Shown one piece after another: positions 16,350-25,676 of a DNA stretch of 64,000 bases (positions are counted from its first letter, which is position 1; every line of letters begins with the position of its first letter). The notes under the pieces were generated by a model that made no database searches, was not told where the DNA came from, and saw only the letters and a list, made by a program, of their open reading frames with translations. Origin of the DNA: Pseudomonas lini (GTDB taxonomy: Bacteria > Pseudomonadota > Gammaproteobacteria > Pseudomonadales > Pseudomonadaceae); assembly GCF_001042905.1 (NCBI RefSeq), contig NZ_JYLB01000003.1, positions 62,001 to 126,000 on the forward strand. The letters are read 5' to 3'. Made by a program: the position numbers and the translations under genes.

Positions 16350-17636
16350 CTAATCGACATGCGCCCAGGTCATTCGAAACGACGCCCCGCCCCATGGCGA
16401 ATCCGTCACTTCCACTTGCCCGCCATGGGATTGCGACACCCGTCGCACCAGCGCCAGCCCCAAGCCAAACCCACCGGTGCGGCGGTCGCGGCTGGCGTCC
16501 AGGCGCGAGAACGGCTCGAAGATTTTCTCCCGCCCGTCCAGCGGCACGCCCGGCCCGTCGTCGTTGACCCGTACTTCGTAATGATCACCGGTGCGCACCA
16601 ACGACACTTCCACCCGCTCGTCGGCGTAGCGAATGGCATTGCGCAGTAAATTGATCACCGCGCGGGCCATGAAGCGCGGTTCGATGCGAACTTCGTCGAC
16701 CTGACATTCGACAATCAACAACTGCACCCCGGCGGCCTCAGCCTCCAGCGCAACGCTGCCAACCACGCTGTCGAGCCAGTTGCTGGCCTGAATATTCTCC
16801 CGCGTGATCACCGTGGCACCGCGCTCAAGGCTGGCGTACGTCAGCAGCTCGGAAACCATCTCTTCCAGCTCGCCGAGGTCGGCGTACATGTCGGCAATCA
16901 GTTCGAGATTCTGGGTCGCATCGGGTTGTTGCTTGAGCTGATCAAGTTCAAACGACAACCGCGCAATCGGCGTGCGCAGTTCATGGGACACCGCGTTGGT
17001 CAGCTCGCGCTGATTGGCGATCAGACCTTCGATGCGTGCCGCCATCAGGTTGAAGTGTTCGGCCAGATCGCGAATGTTCGAACGCTTGGACAACTGGATG
17101 CGCGACGACAGGTCGTTATCGCCGAATCGCTCGGCGGCCAGGCGCAGTTTTTCCAGATCGCGCCAGTGCGGGCGCACCCAGAATAACAACACGAAACCGA
17201 TCATCACCGCGATCATCAGATAGGCCGCGGCAATGTAGAACGACATCAGGCTCGGCTCGGCCGGCAGTTTGATGCTGAGCAGCTGCGAGCCGTCGTCAAT
17301 GCGCGAGATGAATTGCGTGTACGCGTCGCGAAACACCAGCAGGCCCTGGGCCAACTCGGCTTTTTCCTGATCGGTCAGGGACAGTTGATCGGTCTCGACC
17401 AGGGTCAGGCCCAAGCCGTAATGGGGGCGCACGGCTTCCAGTTGGCGCTCCCGGGCCGAACTGTCCAGGCCGCGCAACTGCTCGACCAGCGACCAGGCCT
17501 GGCCACGCCCCGCCTCTCGGTTGTAGCTCTGCATCTGACCGTCGAGAAGCGCATCGAACGTGCGCTCGACGGTTTGCAGGCCCAGTACCAGGCCAACCGT
17601 CATCACCAGAAACAGCCCCAAAAATAACCGCAGCAT
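16350..17636 (-). CDS. rstB: RstB-like sensor histidine kinase
   Basis: A 428-residue inner-membrane kinase: membrane segment at 1-20, periplasmic sensor to about 130, second segment around 133-153, HAMP, then the phosphoacceptor helix with NAVSHELRTPIARL, N-box NLLRNAIRYADE, and G-boxes NDDGPGVPL, RRTGGFGLGLALV. It phosphorylates the regulator encoded immediately upstream: the regulator's TAA is directly followed by this ATG (TAAATG). Likely inputs of this family include envelope or cation stress. Assignment to RstB is by whole-protein resemblance and the mipA neighbourhood. Confidence 0.85.
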   Translation of the reverse strand: MLRLFLGLFLVMTVGLVLGLQTVERTFDALLDGQMQSYNREAGRGQAWSLVEQLRGLDSSARERQLEAVRPHYGLGLTLVETDQLSLTDQEKAELAQGLLVFRDAYTQFISRIDDGSQLLSIKLPAEPSLMSFYIAAAYLMIAVMIGFVLLFWVRPHWRDLEKLRLAAERFGDNDLSSRIQLSKRSNIRDLAEHFNLMAARIEGLIANQRELTNAVSHELRTPIARLSFELDQLKQQPDATQNLELIADMYADLGELEEMVSELLTYASLERGATVITRENIQASNWLDSVVGSVALEAEAAGVQLLIVECQVDEVRIEPRFMARAVINLLRNAIRYADERVEVSLVRTGDHYEVRVNDDGPGVPLDGREKIFEPFSRLDASRDRRTGGFGLGLALVRRVSQSHGGQVEVTDSPWGGASFRMTWAHVD

Positions 17637-18344
17637 TTACAGCTCCCACGCAAACGGATTGAACAGGTAACCCTTGCCCCAGATGGTCTTGATGCACACC
17701 GGCTCGCGCGGATTGTCCTTGAGCTTGCCGCGCAATTTGCTGATGTAGACGTCGACGCTGCGGTTGAGGCCGTCGAAGGCGATACCGCGCATGCGGTTGA
17801 GGATGTCGTCGCGGGACAGAGTCTTGCCGGCGGCGCTGGCCAGCAACCACAGCAGTTCGAATTCCATGGTGGTGAGGTCAATGCCCTCACCCGCCAATCG
17901 TACTTCGCGGCAGCTGCGGTCGATGCTCAGATGGCCAAATTCCAGCGAGCTGCACACGCTGCTGTCTGGCACCTGACGGCGTTGCAAGGCGCGCAAACGG
18001 GCCAGCAGCACCGGTGGCTTGATCGGTTTGATCACGTAGTCGTCGGCACCGGATTCCAGGCCGAGGATGTGATCGAGGTCGTCTTCCTTGGCGGTGAGGA
18101 TGACGATCGGCGTGTCGGATACGCTGCGGATTTCGCGACACACGTGCAGGCCGCTCTGGCCCGGCAGCATCAGGTCGAGCACCACGATTTTCGGTTTGAA
18201 GTCGAGGAAAGCGGCCAACGCGAGATCACCGCGGTGCACCTGTCGGACCTCGAAACCGTGTTGGGACAGGAAATGCGCGATCAGCCCGGCAAGCTTTTCG
18301 TCGTCTTCCACCAGCAGTACTTTGCCAAAACCCAGGTTATCCAT
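17637..18344 (-). CDS. rstA: RstA-like OmpR-family response regulator
   Basis: A 235-residue regulator: receiver domain with acidic pair (VEDDEK), phosphoacceptor Asp in VVLDLMLPGQSG, Thr/Lys switch residues (VILTAKED, DDYVIKPIK), then a winged-helix DNA-binding domain (LTTMEFELLWLLASAAGKTL, VYISKLRGKL, TIWGKGYLF). It is the partner of the kinase at 16350-17636 and first gene of the pair. The inverted repeat ahead of mipA is a plausible target. Upstream of its start lies the miaE terminator. Confidence 0.88.
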   Translation of the reverse strand: MDNLGFGKVLLVEDDEKLAGLIAHFLSQHGFEVRQVHRGDLALAAFLDFKPKIVVLDLMLPGQSGLHVCREIRSVSDTPIVILTAKEDDLDHILGLESGADDYVIKPIKPPVLLARLRALQRRQVPDSSVCSSLEFGHLSIDRSCREVRLAGEGIDLTTMEFELLWLLASAAGKTLSRDDILNRMRGIAFDGLNRSVDVYISKLRGKLKDNPREPVCIKTIWGKGYLFNPFAWEL

Positions 18345-18424
18345 AACGACCCGTTTGCCAACCCTTGAGTGAAGTGGCCGGCATTATGGCGCCAATCAAG
18401 GGCGGGACGGTTATCGCAGGCAGT

Positions 18425-18451
18425 AAAAACCGGCCACGGGGGCCGGTTTTT
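18425..18451 (-). terminator. Intrinsic terminator downstream of miaE
   Basis: AAAAACCGGCC-ACGGG-GGCCGGTTTTT, a perfect 11-bp stem with A and T tracts on either side, so it can work in both directions. On the minus strand it ends miaE before rstA begins. Confidence 0.85.
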
Positions 18452-18530
18452 GGCGATGTTTCATTCTTTTAAGAGTTTTTAACATTTCAGACGCAAAAGA
18501 TCGCAACGTGCGGGCGAAAGCGTCCTTGAG

Positions 18531-18562
18531 ATCGCCTTCGCGGGCAAGCCTCGCTCCTACAA
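18531..18562. repeat. Single REP
   Basis: CGCCTTCGCGGGCAAGCCTCGCTCCTAC-type single REP (positions 18531-18562) just beyond the miaE stop. A partial second arm (GGGCGAAAGCG near 18512) may be a worn partner. Confidence 0.7.
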
Positions 18563-18564
18563 GG

Positions 18565-19173
18565 TTATGCAGCGGCTGGGACACCACTGTGAAAACGAAA
18601 CTCCACATCCGGCGACTCGATCAACGCCTGCTCGGCGTCACGAACCTTGTCGATCACCTGGGCGATGTCCTTGGCGTCACCGTACTGGTAGGCCAGTTTC
18701 AGGTAACCCTGAAAGTGCCGGGCCTCGCTTTTCAGCAGTCCGAAGTAGAACTTGCCCAGTTCTTCATCCAGATGCGGCACCAACGCCTCGAAACGCTCGC
18801 AGCTGCGGGCTTCGATGAAGGCGCCAACCACCAGCGTATCCACCAGCTTCACCGGCTCGTGGCTGCGCACCACTTTGCGCAGCCCCGAGGCATAACGTCC
18901 GGCAGACAACTGACGCAGCTCGATCTTGCGCTTCTTCATCAGGCGCATGACCTGTTCGTGGTGCACCAGCTCTTCCCGGGCCAGACGCGACATCAGGTTG
19001 ATCAGATCGACGTGGGAGTGGTATTTGGCAATCAGGCTCAGTGCCGTGCTGGCCGCCTTGAATTCGCAGTTTTTGTGGTCGATCAGCAAGGTTTCCTGAT
19101 CGGCCAGCGCGGCCTGGACCCAGCCATCAGGCGTGCGGCAGCCGAGGAACTCGTGAATTTCGGGAAGGATCAT
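18565..19173 (-). CDS. miaE: tRNA-(ms2io6A)-hydroxylase MiaE
   Basis: A 202-residue ferritin-like diiron enzyme that hydroxylates the isopentenyl group of ms2i6A37 in tRNA, using oxygen. The two metal-binding helix pairs are visible as E39 onward and AREELVHHEQVM (ExxH), then GAFIEARSCERF and KSEARHFQGYLKLA (ExxH). ATG at 19173 (MILPEIHEFLG) is preferred over the GTG at 19182; neither has a strong ribosome site. It is single-gene, ended by the terminator at 18425. Confidence 0.92.
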   Translation of the reverse strand: MILPEIHEFLGCRTPDGWVQAALADQETLLIDHKNCEFKAASTALSLIAKYHSHVDLINLMSRLAREELVHHEQVMRLMKKRKIELRQLSAGRYASGLRKVVRSHEPVKLVDTLVVGAFIEARSCERFEALVPHLDEELGKFYFGLLKSEARHFQGYLKLAYQYGDAKDIAQVIDKVRDAEQALIESPDVEFRFHSGVPAAA

Positions 19174-19335
19174 GGGGCTCACGGATAAAAGGTACAGAAC
19201 GAAGGGCGCCGATTATACCGGCCTGCCGACAGACCACCAGACGCCAACCGTTGATATGCATCAAGTCGCCGAATGCCGACCAGCAACTATAGTTGTCCAA
19301 CGCAGTGTTTTTTACCTTCCAGGGAGATTCCGATC

Positions 19336-20199
19336 ATGCAAGCCATTCGCAGCATTCTGGTGGTCATCGAACCCGAACATTCGGAGAGCCTGGCGCTCAA
19401 ACGGGCCAAACTGATCGCTGGCGTGACCCAGGCCCATTTGCACCTGCTGGTCTGCGATAAAAAGCATGACCACGCCGGCATGCTGGGCGTGCTCAAGGCA
19501 GCGCTGTTGGAGGATGGTTACAGCGTCACCACCGAACAGGCCTGGAACGAAAGCCTGCAAGAAACCATCGTCGATGTGCAGCAAGCCGAAGGCTGCGGGC
19601 TGGTGATCAAGCAGCACTTCCCCGACAGTGCGTTGAAAAAGGCCCTGCTGACCCCGGCGGACTGGAAACTACTGCGCTCCTGCCCTACTCCAGTGTTACT
19701 GGTGAAAACCTCGAAACCCTGGACCGGCGGCGTGATCCTGGCGGCCATCGATGTCGGCAATATCGACGGCGAACACCGCACCTTGCATGCCAGCATCATC
19801 GATCATGGCTACGACATCGCCAGTCTGGCCAAGGCCCATTTACACGTGATCAGCGCTCACCCGTCGCCGATGCTGTCGGCGGCCGACCCGACGTTTCAAC
19901 TAAAAGAAACCATCGAGGCCAGTTACCGCGAGCAGTGCAAGGCGTTCCAGGCCGAATTCGACATTGATGATGACCACTTGCATATCGAGGAAGGTCCGGC
20001 GGATGTGTTGATTCCGTACATGGCCCATAAATTGGGGGCATCGGTGACGGTGATCGGCACCGTGGCGCGGACCGGATTGTCCGGGGCGTTGATCGGTAAT
20101 ACGGCGGAAGTGGTGCTGGATGCGCTGGAAAGCGATGTGTTGGTGCTCAAGCCGGATACGGTCATGGATCATCTGGAGGAGATCGTGACCCAGCATTGA
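19336..20199 (+). CDS. Tandem universal stress protein (UspA family)
   Basis: A 287-residue protein with two Usp domains: the first starts QAIRSILVVIEPEHSESLAL, the second starts GGVILAAIDVGNIDGEHR. The second ends with GTVARTGLSGALIGNTAEVV, which contains the ATP-binding-like G-x2-G-x9-G-S/N-T pattern; the first lacks it. GGAG precedes the ATG. Such tandem proteins (UspE-like) respond to starvation or anaerobiosis in other bacteria. It is divergent from miaE. Confidence 0.9.
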   Translation: MQAIRSILVVIEPEHSESLALKRAKLIAGVTQAHLHLLVCDKKHDHAGMLGVLKAALLEDGYSVTTEQAWNESLQETIVDVQQAEGCGLVIKQHFPDSALKKALLTPADWKLLRSCPTPVLLVKTSKPWTGGVILAAIDVGNIDGEHRTLHASIIDHGYDIASLAKAHLHVISAHPSPMLSAADPTFQLKETIEASYREQCKAFQAEFDIDDDHLHIEEGPADVLIPYMAHKLGASVTVIGTVARTGLSGALIGNTAEVVLDALESDVLVLKPDTVMDHLEEIVTQH

Positions 20200-20221
20200 G
20201 ATTTTCGGCGTCAGATAAATA

Positions 20222-20319
20222 GCCTTCGCGAGCAAGCCCGCTCCCACATGGGATCTCCATTGGTCATGAAATTTGTGAACGACACAGATCCAATGTGGGA
20301 GCGGGCTTGCTCGCGAAGC
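20222..20319. repeat. Inverted REP pair
   Basis: CCTTCGCGAGCAAGCCCGCT near 20223 and GTGGGAGCGGGCTTGCTCGC near 20294, separated by the conserved spacer TTTGTGAACGACACAGATCC. Lies between the convergent usp and DUF1289 genes. Confidence 0.85.
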
Positions 20320-20328
20320 TTTTAAGAT

Positions 20329-20799
20329 TTAACCGCCAAAGGCATCCTTGAGAAACCCCGGCGCAATGTAGCGCTGGTAATGCGCCTCAGACAGCAGGAA
20401 AAATTCCCGATCAATGGCATCGCGCAGTTCCGGCAGGTTCCAGTCGCGAAACTCCGGCAGCAGCACCATCCCGTAGGCTTCCAGATTGTTGATGACCCGC
20501 GCACCACGGGCGATCAGCTGGTATGCCCAGCAATACTCCGACTGATGCGGCACAAAACGGATCTTGCGCTGCTCCAGCTGCAGACGCAGCAACGCAGGAT
20601 CGAAAATCTCTACCTTGCTGGCCATCACCTGCGACAACAGTTGCTCAAGACGCAGCCACACCGCGCGTTTTTCTTCCTCGTTGTAACCGTTCCAGTGAAT
20701 CACTTCATGGTGGAAACGCTTGCAGCCACGGCACACCAAATCACCGTAAACAGTGGAGCAGAGGCCGACGCAAGGGGTCTTGATGGTCTGATTGGGCAT
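20329..20799 (-). CDS. DUF1289 domain protein
   Basis: A 156-residue protein whose N-terminus is the DUF1289 cysteine cluster: TPCVGLCSTVYGDLVCRGCK followed by RFHHEVIHWNGYNEEEKRAV. The cysteines suggest metal or Fe-S binding. The remaining ~100 residues (ERKIRFVPHQSEYCWAYQLI-like region) are an extension typical of pseudomonads. ATG at 20799 chosen; an in-frame GTG lies at 20814. Function unknown. Confidence 0.8.
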   Translation of the reverse strand: MPNQTIKTPCVGLCSTVYGDLVCRGCKRFHHEVIHWNGYNEEEKRAVWLRLEQLLSQVMASKVEIFDPALLRLQLEQRKIRFVPHQSEYCWAYQLIARGARVINNLEAYGMVLLPEFRDWNLPELRDAIDREFFLLSEAHYQRYIAPGFLKDAFGG

Positions 20800-20947
20800 A
20801 GGTAGGCAAAACACGGGAAAGCAGAACAGGTCGGCATGTTAGCCCTTTGTCTAAGAATCATCACCCCTCAAAGTTCAGGGGCTAACTTACGTTTATTTTT
20901 TTTTTGCCGTAGAATCAGCCAGCCTTTTAAGGCGCCAATGTCCGTTA

Positions 20948-21085
20948 GAAGCTGTTTTCAAAGCGTCACGAGCACAGTCGTTCCTTCAGAGCGGTGTTGG
21001 CGAAGGGTTTTTCAGCGGTGAAAAACCTGACGCCAACCCTCATCAGCTCCCCGTTCTGCAGGCGTAAAACTTTGAAAGCAGCTTC
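20948..21085 (+). promoter_or_regulatory. Large hairpin leader upstream of acnB
   Basis: Outer arms GAAGCTGTTTTCAAAG (20948-20963) and CTTTGAAAGCAGCTTC (21070-21085) pair along 16 positions with one G-U. Inside, GTTGGCG (20996-21002) pairs CGCCAAC (21031-21037) and GGTTTTTCA (21006-21014) pairs TGAAAAACC (21019-21027) around a GCGG loop. It ends 121 bp before the acnB GTG. It may be a regulatory leader, a separate small RNA or a MITE-like insertion; no target duplication was found. Confidence 0.6.
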
Positions 21086-21206
21086 TGTAAGGAATTGCCG
21101 GTAATTCTGGCTAAGCGGCCCACAACGCCACGCAGCGCATGAGTACGGCCATTTCGGGATGAGCGTCCCGGACACCCATTTGGGACCACTGATGAGGGTA
21201 ATAACT

Positions 21207-23807
21207 GTGCTTGAAGCCTACCGCAAACATATCGAAGAGCGTGCAGCACTGGGTATCGTTCCCCAGCCGCTTAACGCCGAACAAACTGCAGGCCTGGTCG
21301 AGCTGCTGAAGAATCCCCCGGCTGGCGAAGAAGCCTTCCTCGTTGACCTGATCACCAATCGCGTTCCGCCAGGCGTGGACGAAGCTGCCTATGTAAAGGC
21401 CGGTTTCCTCTCTGCCCTCGCCAAAGGCGAAGCCAAATCCCCTCTGATCGACAAGAAACGCGCTGTTGAACTGCTCGGCACCATGCAGGGTGGCTACAAC
21501 ATCGTGACGCTGGTCAATCTGCTGGACGACGCCGAACTGGCACCAGTCGCCGCCGAAGAACTCAAGCACACCCTGCTGATGTTCGATGCCTTCCACGACG
21601 TCGCTGAACGCGCCAAGAACGGCAACGTTCACGCCAAAGGCGTGCTGCAATCCTGGGCCGACGGCGAGTGGTTCAAGAACCGCCCTGTGCTGGCCGACAA
21701 GATCAGCCTGCGCGTGTTCAAGGTGACTGGCGAAACCAACACCGACGACCTGTCCCCTGCTCCTGATGCCTGGTCCCGCCCGGACATCCCGCTGCACGCC
21801 CTGGCCATGCTGAAAATGGCTCGCGACGGCATCGTGCCGGACGTGCAAGGCTCCATCGGTCCGATGAAGCAGATCGAAGAAATGCGCAACAGCGGCTTCC
21901 CGATCGCCTACGTCGGTGACGTGGTCGGTACCGGTTCGTCGCGTAAATCGGCCACCAACTCGGTGCTGTGGTTCTTCGGCGACGACGTTCCTTTCGTGCC
22001 GAACAAGCGCGCTGGCGGCTTCTGCTTCGGCAGCAAGATCGCTCCAATCTTCTACAACACCATGGAAGATGCCGGCGCTCTGCCAATCGAATTTGATGTG
22101 ACCAACATCAACATGGGCGACGTGATCGACCTGTACCCGCACGCTGGCAAAGTCTGCAAGCACGGTACCGACGAAGTCATCACCACCTTCGAAATGAAGA
22201 CCCCTGTGCTGTTGGACGAAGTCCGTGCCGGCGGTCGTATTCCGCTGATCATCGGCCGTGGCCTGACCGACAAGGCTCGCGCCGAACTGGGTCTGCCAGC
22301 GTTCGACCTGTTCAAGAAACCGGATGCCCCGATCGAAAGCACCAAGGGTTTCACCCTGGCGCAGAAAATGGTCGGCAAGGCATGCGGCGTAGCCGGTGTG
22401 CGTCCAGGCACCTACTGCGAACCGAAGATGACCACCGTGGGTTCTCAGGACACCACCGGTCCAATGACCCGTGACGAACTGAAAGACCTGGCGTGCCTGG
22501 GCTTCTCCGCTGATCTGGTGATGCAGTCGTTCTGCCACACCGCGGCTTATCCAAAGCCGATCGACGTGACCACCCACCACACCCTGCCTGACTTCATCAT
22601 GACCCGCGGCGGCGTTTCCCTGCGTCCGGGCGACGGCATCATCCACAGCTGGCTGAACCGCATGCTGCTGCCGGACACCGTCGGTACCGGTGGTGACTCA
22701 CACACCCGTTTCCCGATGGGCATTTCGTTCCCGGCCGGTTCCGGTCTGGTCGCATTCGCCGCTGCCACTGGCGTGATGCCGCTGGACATGCCGGAATCGA
22801 TCCTGGTGCGCTTCAAAGGCAAAATGCAACCGGGCGTCACTCTGCGTGACCTGGTTCACGCCATTCCTTACTTCGCGATTCAGGCTGGCCTGCTGACCGT
22901 CGAGAAGAAAGGCAAGAAGAACGCCTTCTCCGGCCGCATCCTGGAAATCGAAGGCCTGGACAACCTGAGCATCGAACAGGCTTTCGAGCTGTCCGACGCC
23001 TCGGCCGAACGTTCGGCTGCCGGTTGCACCATCAAGCTGTCGAAAGAGTCGATCACCGAATACCTGAGCTCCAACATCACCCTGCTGCGCTGGATGATCG
23101 GTGAAGGCTACGGTGATGTGCGTACCCTGGAACGTCGTGCTCAAGCGATGGAAGCCTGGATCGCCAACCCTGAGTTGATGGTTGCCGATGCTGACGCCGA
23201 ATACGCTGAAATCATCGAAATCGACCTGGCCGACATCAAAGAGCCTGTGCTCTGCGCGCCAAACGATCCGGACGACGCCCGTCTGCTGTCCAGCGTTGCT
23301 GGCGAGAAGATCGACGAAGTGTTCATCGGTTCGTGCATGACCAACATCGGTCACTTCCGCGCTGCCGGCAAGTTGCTGGAACAGGTCAAAGGTCAGCTGC
23401 CAACCCGTCTGTGGCTGTCGCCGCCGACCAAAATGGACGCTCACCAGCTGACCGAAGAAGGCTACTACGGCATCTACGGCAAGGCCGGCGCACGCATGGA
23501 AATGCCAGGCTGCTCGCTGTGCATGGGTAACCAGGCACGTGTAGAGCCGAACTCGACTGTTGTGTCGACATCGACCCGTAACTTCCCGAACCGTCTGGGT
23601 GACGGCGCGAACGTCTACCTGGCTTCGGCCGAGCTGGCGTCCGTTGCGTCCATCCTGGGTCGCCTGCCGACCGTCGAGGAGTACATGGAATACGCTGGCA
23701 AGATCGACAGCATGGCGGCCGATGTTTACCGCTACCTGTCCTTCGACCAGATCGCCGAGTTCCGTGAAGCTGCTGCGAACGCCAACATCCCGGTCGTTCA
23801 AGCCTAA
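21207..23807 (+). CDS. acnB: Aconitate hydratase B
   Basis: An 866-residue TCA-cycle enzyme (citrate-isocitrate interconversion), also an iron-responsive RNA-binding protein in some bacteria. Start is GTG at 21207, giving the family N-terminus [20 protein letters not shown] and a length equal to E. coli AcnB; the frame is open to 21159 without family sense. Domain order is the AcnB-specific HEAT-like domain, swivel domain ([20 protein letters not shown]), then three catalytic domains with the 4Fe-4S ligands in [12 protein letters not shown] and [10 protein letters not shown]. It is monocistronic with a strong terminator. Confidence 0.97.
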   Translation: MLEAYRKHIEERAALGIVPQPLNAEQTAGLVELLKNPPAGEEAFLVDLITNRVPPGVDEAAYVKAGFLSALAKGEAKSPLIDKKRAVELLGTMQGGYNIVTLVNLLDDAELAPVAAEELKHTLLMFDAFHDVAERAKNGNVHAKGVLQSWADGEWFKNRPVLADKISLRVFKVTGETNTDDLSPAPDAWSRPDIPLHALAMLKMARDGIVPDVQGSIGPMKQIEEMRNSGFPIAYVGDVVGTGSSRKSATNSVLWFFGDDVPFVPNKRAGGFCFGSKIAPIFYNTMEDAGALPIEFDVTNINMGDVIDLYPHAGKVCKHGTDEVITTFEMKTPVLLDEVRAGGRIPLIIGRGLTDKARAELGLPAFDLFKKPDAPIESTKGFTLAQKMVGKACGVAGVRPGTYCEPKMTTVGSQDTTGPMTRDELKDLACLGFSADLVMQSFCHTAAYPKPIDVTTHHTLPDFIMTRGGVSLRPGDGIIHSWLNRMLLPDTVGTGGDSHTRFPMGISFPAGSGLVAFAAATGVMPLDMPESILVRFKGKMQPGVTLRDLVHAIPYFAIQAGLLTVEKKGKKNAFSGRILEIEGLDNLSIEQAFELSDASAERSAAGCTIKLSKESITEYLSSNITLLRWMIGEGYGDVRTLERRAQAMEAWIANPELMVADADAEYAEIIEIDLADIKEPVLCAPNDPDDARLLSSVAGEKIDEVFIGSCMTNIGHFRAAGKLLEQVKGQLPTRLWLSPPTKMDAHQLTEEGYYGIYGKAGARMEMPGCSLCMGNQARVEPNSTVVSTSTRNFPNRLGDGANVYLASAELASVASILGRLPTVEEYMEYAGKIDSMAADVYRYLSFDQIAEFREAAANANIPVVQA

Positions 23808-23821
23808 CGTTACAACGCAAT

Positions 23822-23862
23822 AAAAAACGCCGCCCATCGTGAGATGAGCGGCGTTTTTTTTT
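23822..23862 (+). terminator. Intrinsic terminator of acnB
   Basis: AAAAAACGCCGC and GCGGCGTTTTTTTTT enclose a second short pair (CATC/GATG) around GTGA, ending in nine T. Located 15 bp after the acnB stop. Confidence 0.92.
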
Positions 23863-23875
23863 GCCTTCAGGAAGA

Positions 23876-23916
23876 CCGCGTTATCGTTCATCGCGGGCAA
23901 GCCACGCTCCCACAGG
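23876..23916. repeat. Single REP with extended left flank
   Basis: CCGCGTTATCGTTCATCGCG continues into GGGCAAGCCACGCTCCCACA. Same left extension as REPs at 14.65 and 25.45 kb. Confidence 0.75.
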
Positions 23917-23944
23917 GTATTCAGAGTGCCCGGAAGATTGGCAC

Positions 23945-25225
23945 TCAAGCAGTCAGGGAGTAGATCAACGCCGAAATCGCCACCAGGCCCACCGCCGTCA
24001 CGAAGACGTTAGAGGCTTGACCACGAAAGCGCGCCATCGCCGGAACCTTGCGGATCGCGTACATCGGCATCAGGAACAGGATCGCCGCGATGATCGGGCC
24101 ACCGAGGGTTTCGATCATGCCGAGAATGCTCGGGTTCAGCGTGGCAACGATCCAGCAGACCACCAGCATGAACGCCGCAGTCATGCGGTCCAGCGTCTTC
24201 GGTGCCGGGCGTTTGCCGCTCTTGACGATCAGGCCCTTCAAACCTTCGCTAGCACCGATGTAGTGGCCGAGGAACGACTTGGAAATGGCCACGAAAGCAA
24301 TCAACGGCGCCGCGAAGGCGATGGTCGGGTTGCTGAAGTGGTTGGCCAGGTACGACAAGATCGACAGGTTCTGCGCCTTGGCTTCCGCCAGTTGTGCCGG
24401 CGACAGGGTCAGCACGCAGCTGAAGACGAAGAACAGCACCATCACCACCATCAAGATGTGGGCGCGGGACAGGATCTGCGAGCTGCGCTCTTCGGCATGC
24501 GCGCCGTAGCGACGCTTCTGATCCACCGCGAACGCCGAGATGATCGGCGAATGGTTGAACGAGAACACCATCACCGGAATCGCCAGCCACAGGGTGTGCA
24601 GCAGCGCCGACGACTCCGGCAATGTGGTTGCGGTGCTGAGGATGCCGCCATTCCAGTGCGGAACCAGGAACACCGCCAGGAACAGCAGCGCGACGATAAA
24701 CGGATACACCATCAGGCTCATGGCCTTGACGATCGCCTGCTCACCGCAACGCACCACGGCCAGCAGGCCGAGAATCAATACGAACGACAGCACGGCGCGC
24801 GGTGGCGGCATGATGTGCAGTTGATGTTCGAGGAAACTGCCCACCGTGTTGGTCAGGGCCACGCTGTAGATCAGCAGGATCGGGAAGATCGCGAAGAAGT
24901 ACAACAAAGTGATCAACGCGCCGGCCTTGATGCCGAAATGTTCTTCCACCACCTCAGTGATGTCGGCGCCTTCGCGGCCGGACAACACAAAACGGGTCAG
25001 GCCACGGTGGGCGTAAAACGTCATGGGGAATGCCAGCACTGCCAGGATCAGCAGCGGCCAGAAACCGCCCAGCCCCGCGTTGATCGGCAAAAACAGGGTA
25101 CCGGCCCCGATTGCCGTGCCAAACAGGCCCAGCATCCAGGTGGTGTCATGGCGATTCCAGCTTTCTAGGCTCGCTGGTGTTGCCGCTACATAGCGTTCGT
25201 CGACGCTATTGGCCTGATCATTCAT
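23945..25225 (-). CDS. Serine/threonine transporter, SdaC/HAAAP family
   Basis: A 426-residue inner-membrane protein with about eleven hydrophobic segments: first around TTWMLGLFGTAIGAGTLFLP, the family-typical motif near GREGADITEVVEEHFGIKAG, and FSFNHSPIISAFAVDQKRRYG. These match the hydroxy/aromatic amino acid permeases, closest in feel to SdaC serine:proton symporters. ATG at 25225 has GGAGA upstream; the frame is open further 5' without membrane or family sense. The gene is single, between REPs; specificity for serine is inferred. Confidence 0.85.
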   Translation of the reverse strand: MNDQANSVDERYVAATPASLESWNRHDTTWMLGLFGTAIGAGTLFLPINAGLGGFWPLLILAVLAFPMTFYAHRGLTRFVLSGREGADITEVVEEHFGIKAGALITLLYFFAIFPILLIYSVALTNTVGSFLEHQLHIMPPPRAVLSFVLILGLLAVVRCGEQAIVKAMSLMVYPFIVALLFLAVFLVPHWNGGILSTATTLPESSALLHTLWLAIPVMVFSFNHSPIISAFAVDQKRRYGAHAEERSSQILSRAHILMVVMVLFFVFSCVLTLSPAQLAEAKAQNLSILSYLANHFSNPTIAFAAPLIAFVAISKSFLGHYIGASEGLKGLIVKSGKRPAPKTLDRMTAAFMLVVCWIVATLNPSILGMIETLGGPIIAAILFLMPMYAIRKVPAMARFRGQASNVFVTAVGLVAISALIYSLTA

Positions 25226-25400
25226 CGGGTCGGATCTCCGCTTTCCGGTCACTTGCCACCCGGTCAGGACGAGTCGGAAAACCCGACAGGCAGCGCCCTG
25301 GCCGAAACAGGGGCGCGATTGTCCGGGATTAATCAACAGAAGCAAAGGCTTAGCTGAGGAATGGTTATGCGGATCAGATGCAGCTGGTGCCTGCGTTCTC

Positions 25401-25491
25401 CTGTAGGAGCGAGGCTTGCCCGCGAACCAGTCGCCTCGGTCCATCAGGAATACCGCGTTATCGTTCTTCGCGGGCAAGCCTCGCTCCTACG
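25401..25491. repeat. Inverted REP pair plus a half-REP
   Basis: TGTAGGAGCGAGGCTTGCCC near 25401 and GGGCAAGCCTCGCTCCTACG near 25471 are exact complements over about 23 bp. The right one carries the CCGCGTTATCGTTCTTCGCG extension. A single half of the other REP type (GATCGCAGGCTTCGCCAGCT) follows at about 25550-25571. The rest of the 450-bp gap around them shows no gene. Confidence 0.85.
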
Positions 25492-25676
25492 GGATCGTGG
25501 ACAAACTCCCACCATCTGCCTCGCACTGATCTAGTGTTGTCATTAGAAGGATCGCAGGCTTCGCCAGCTCCGACACCGGGAGCCAAAAACCCTGGCCATT
25601 GCCAAACCGCTCTGGAATCAGCAATCTGAAGCGACGTTCGAGCCCCCGACATTCCGCTGCCCCACAGGAGCCCAGC

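Noticed and set aside
20948..21085. Integron attC-like site upstream of acnB
   Set aside because: The large imperfect palindrome invited the idea, but the RYYYAAC/GTTRRRY core pairs are absent and no cassette or integrase is nearby.
21111..22646. A 511-codon frame antisense to acnB
   Set aside because: Mirror frame caused by strong third-position GC bias; no family features, and acnB is certain.
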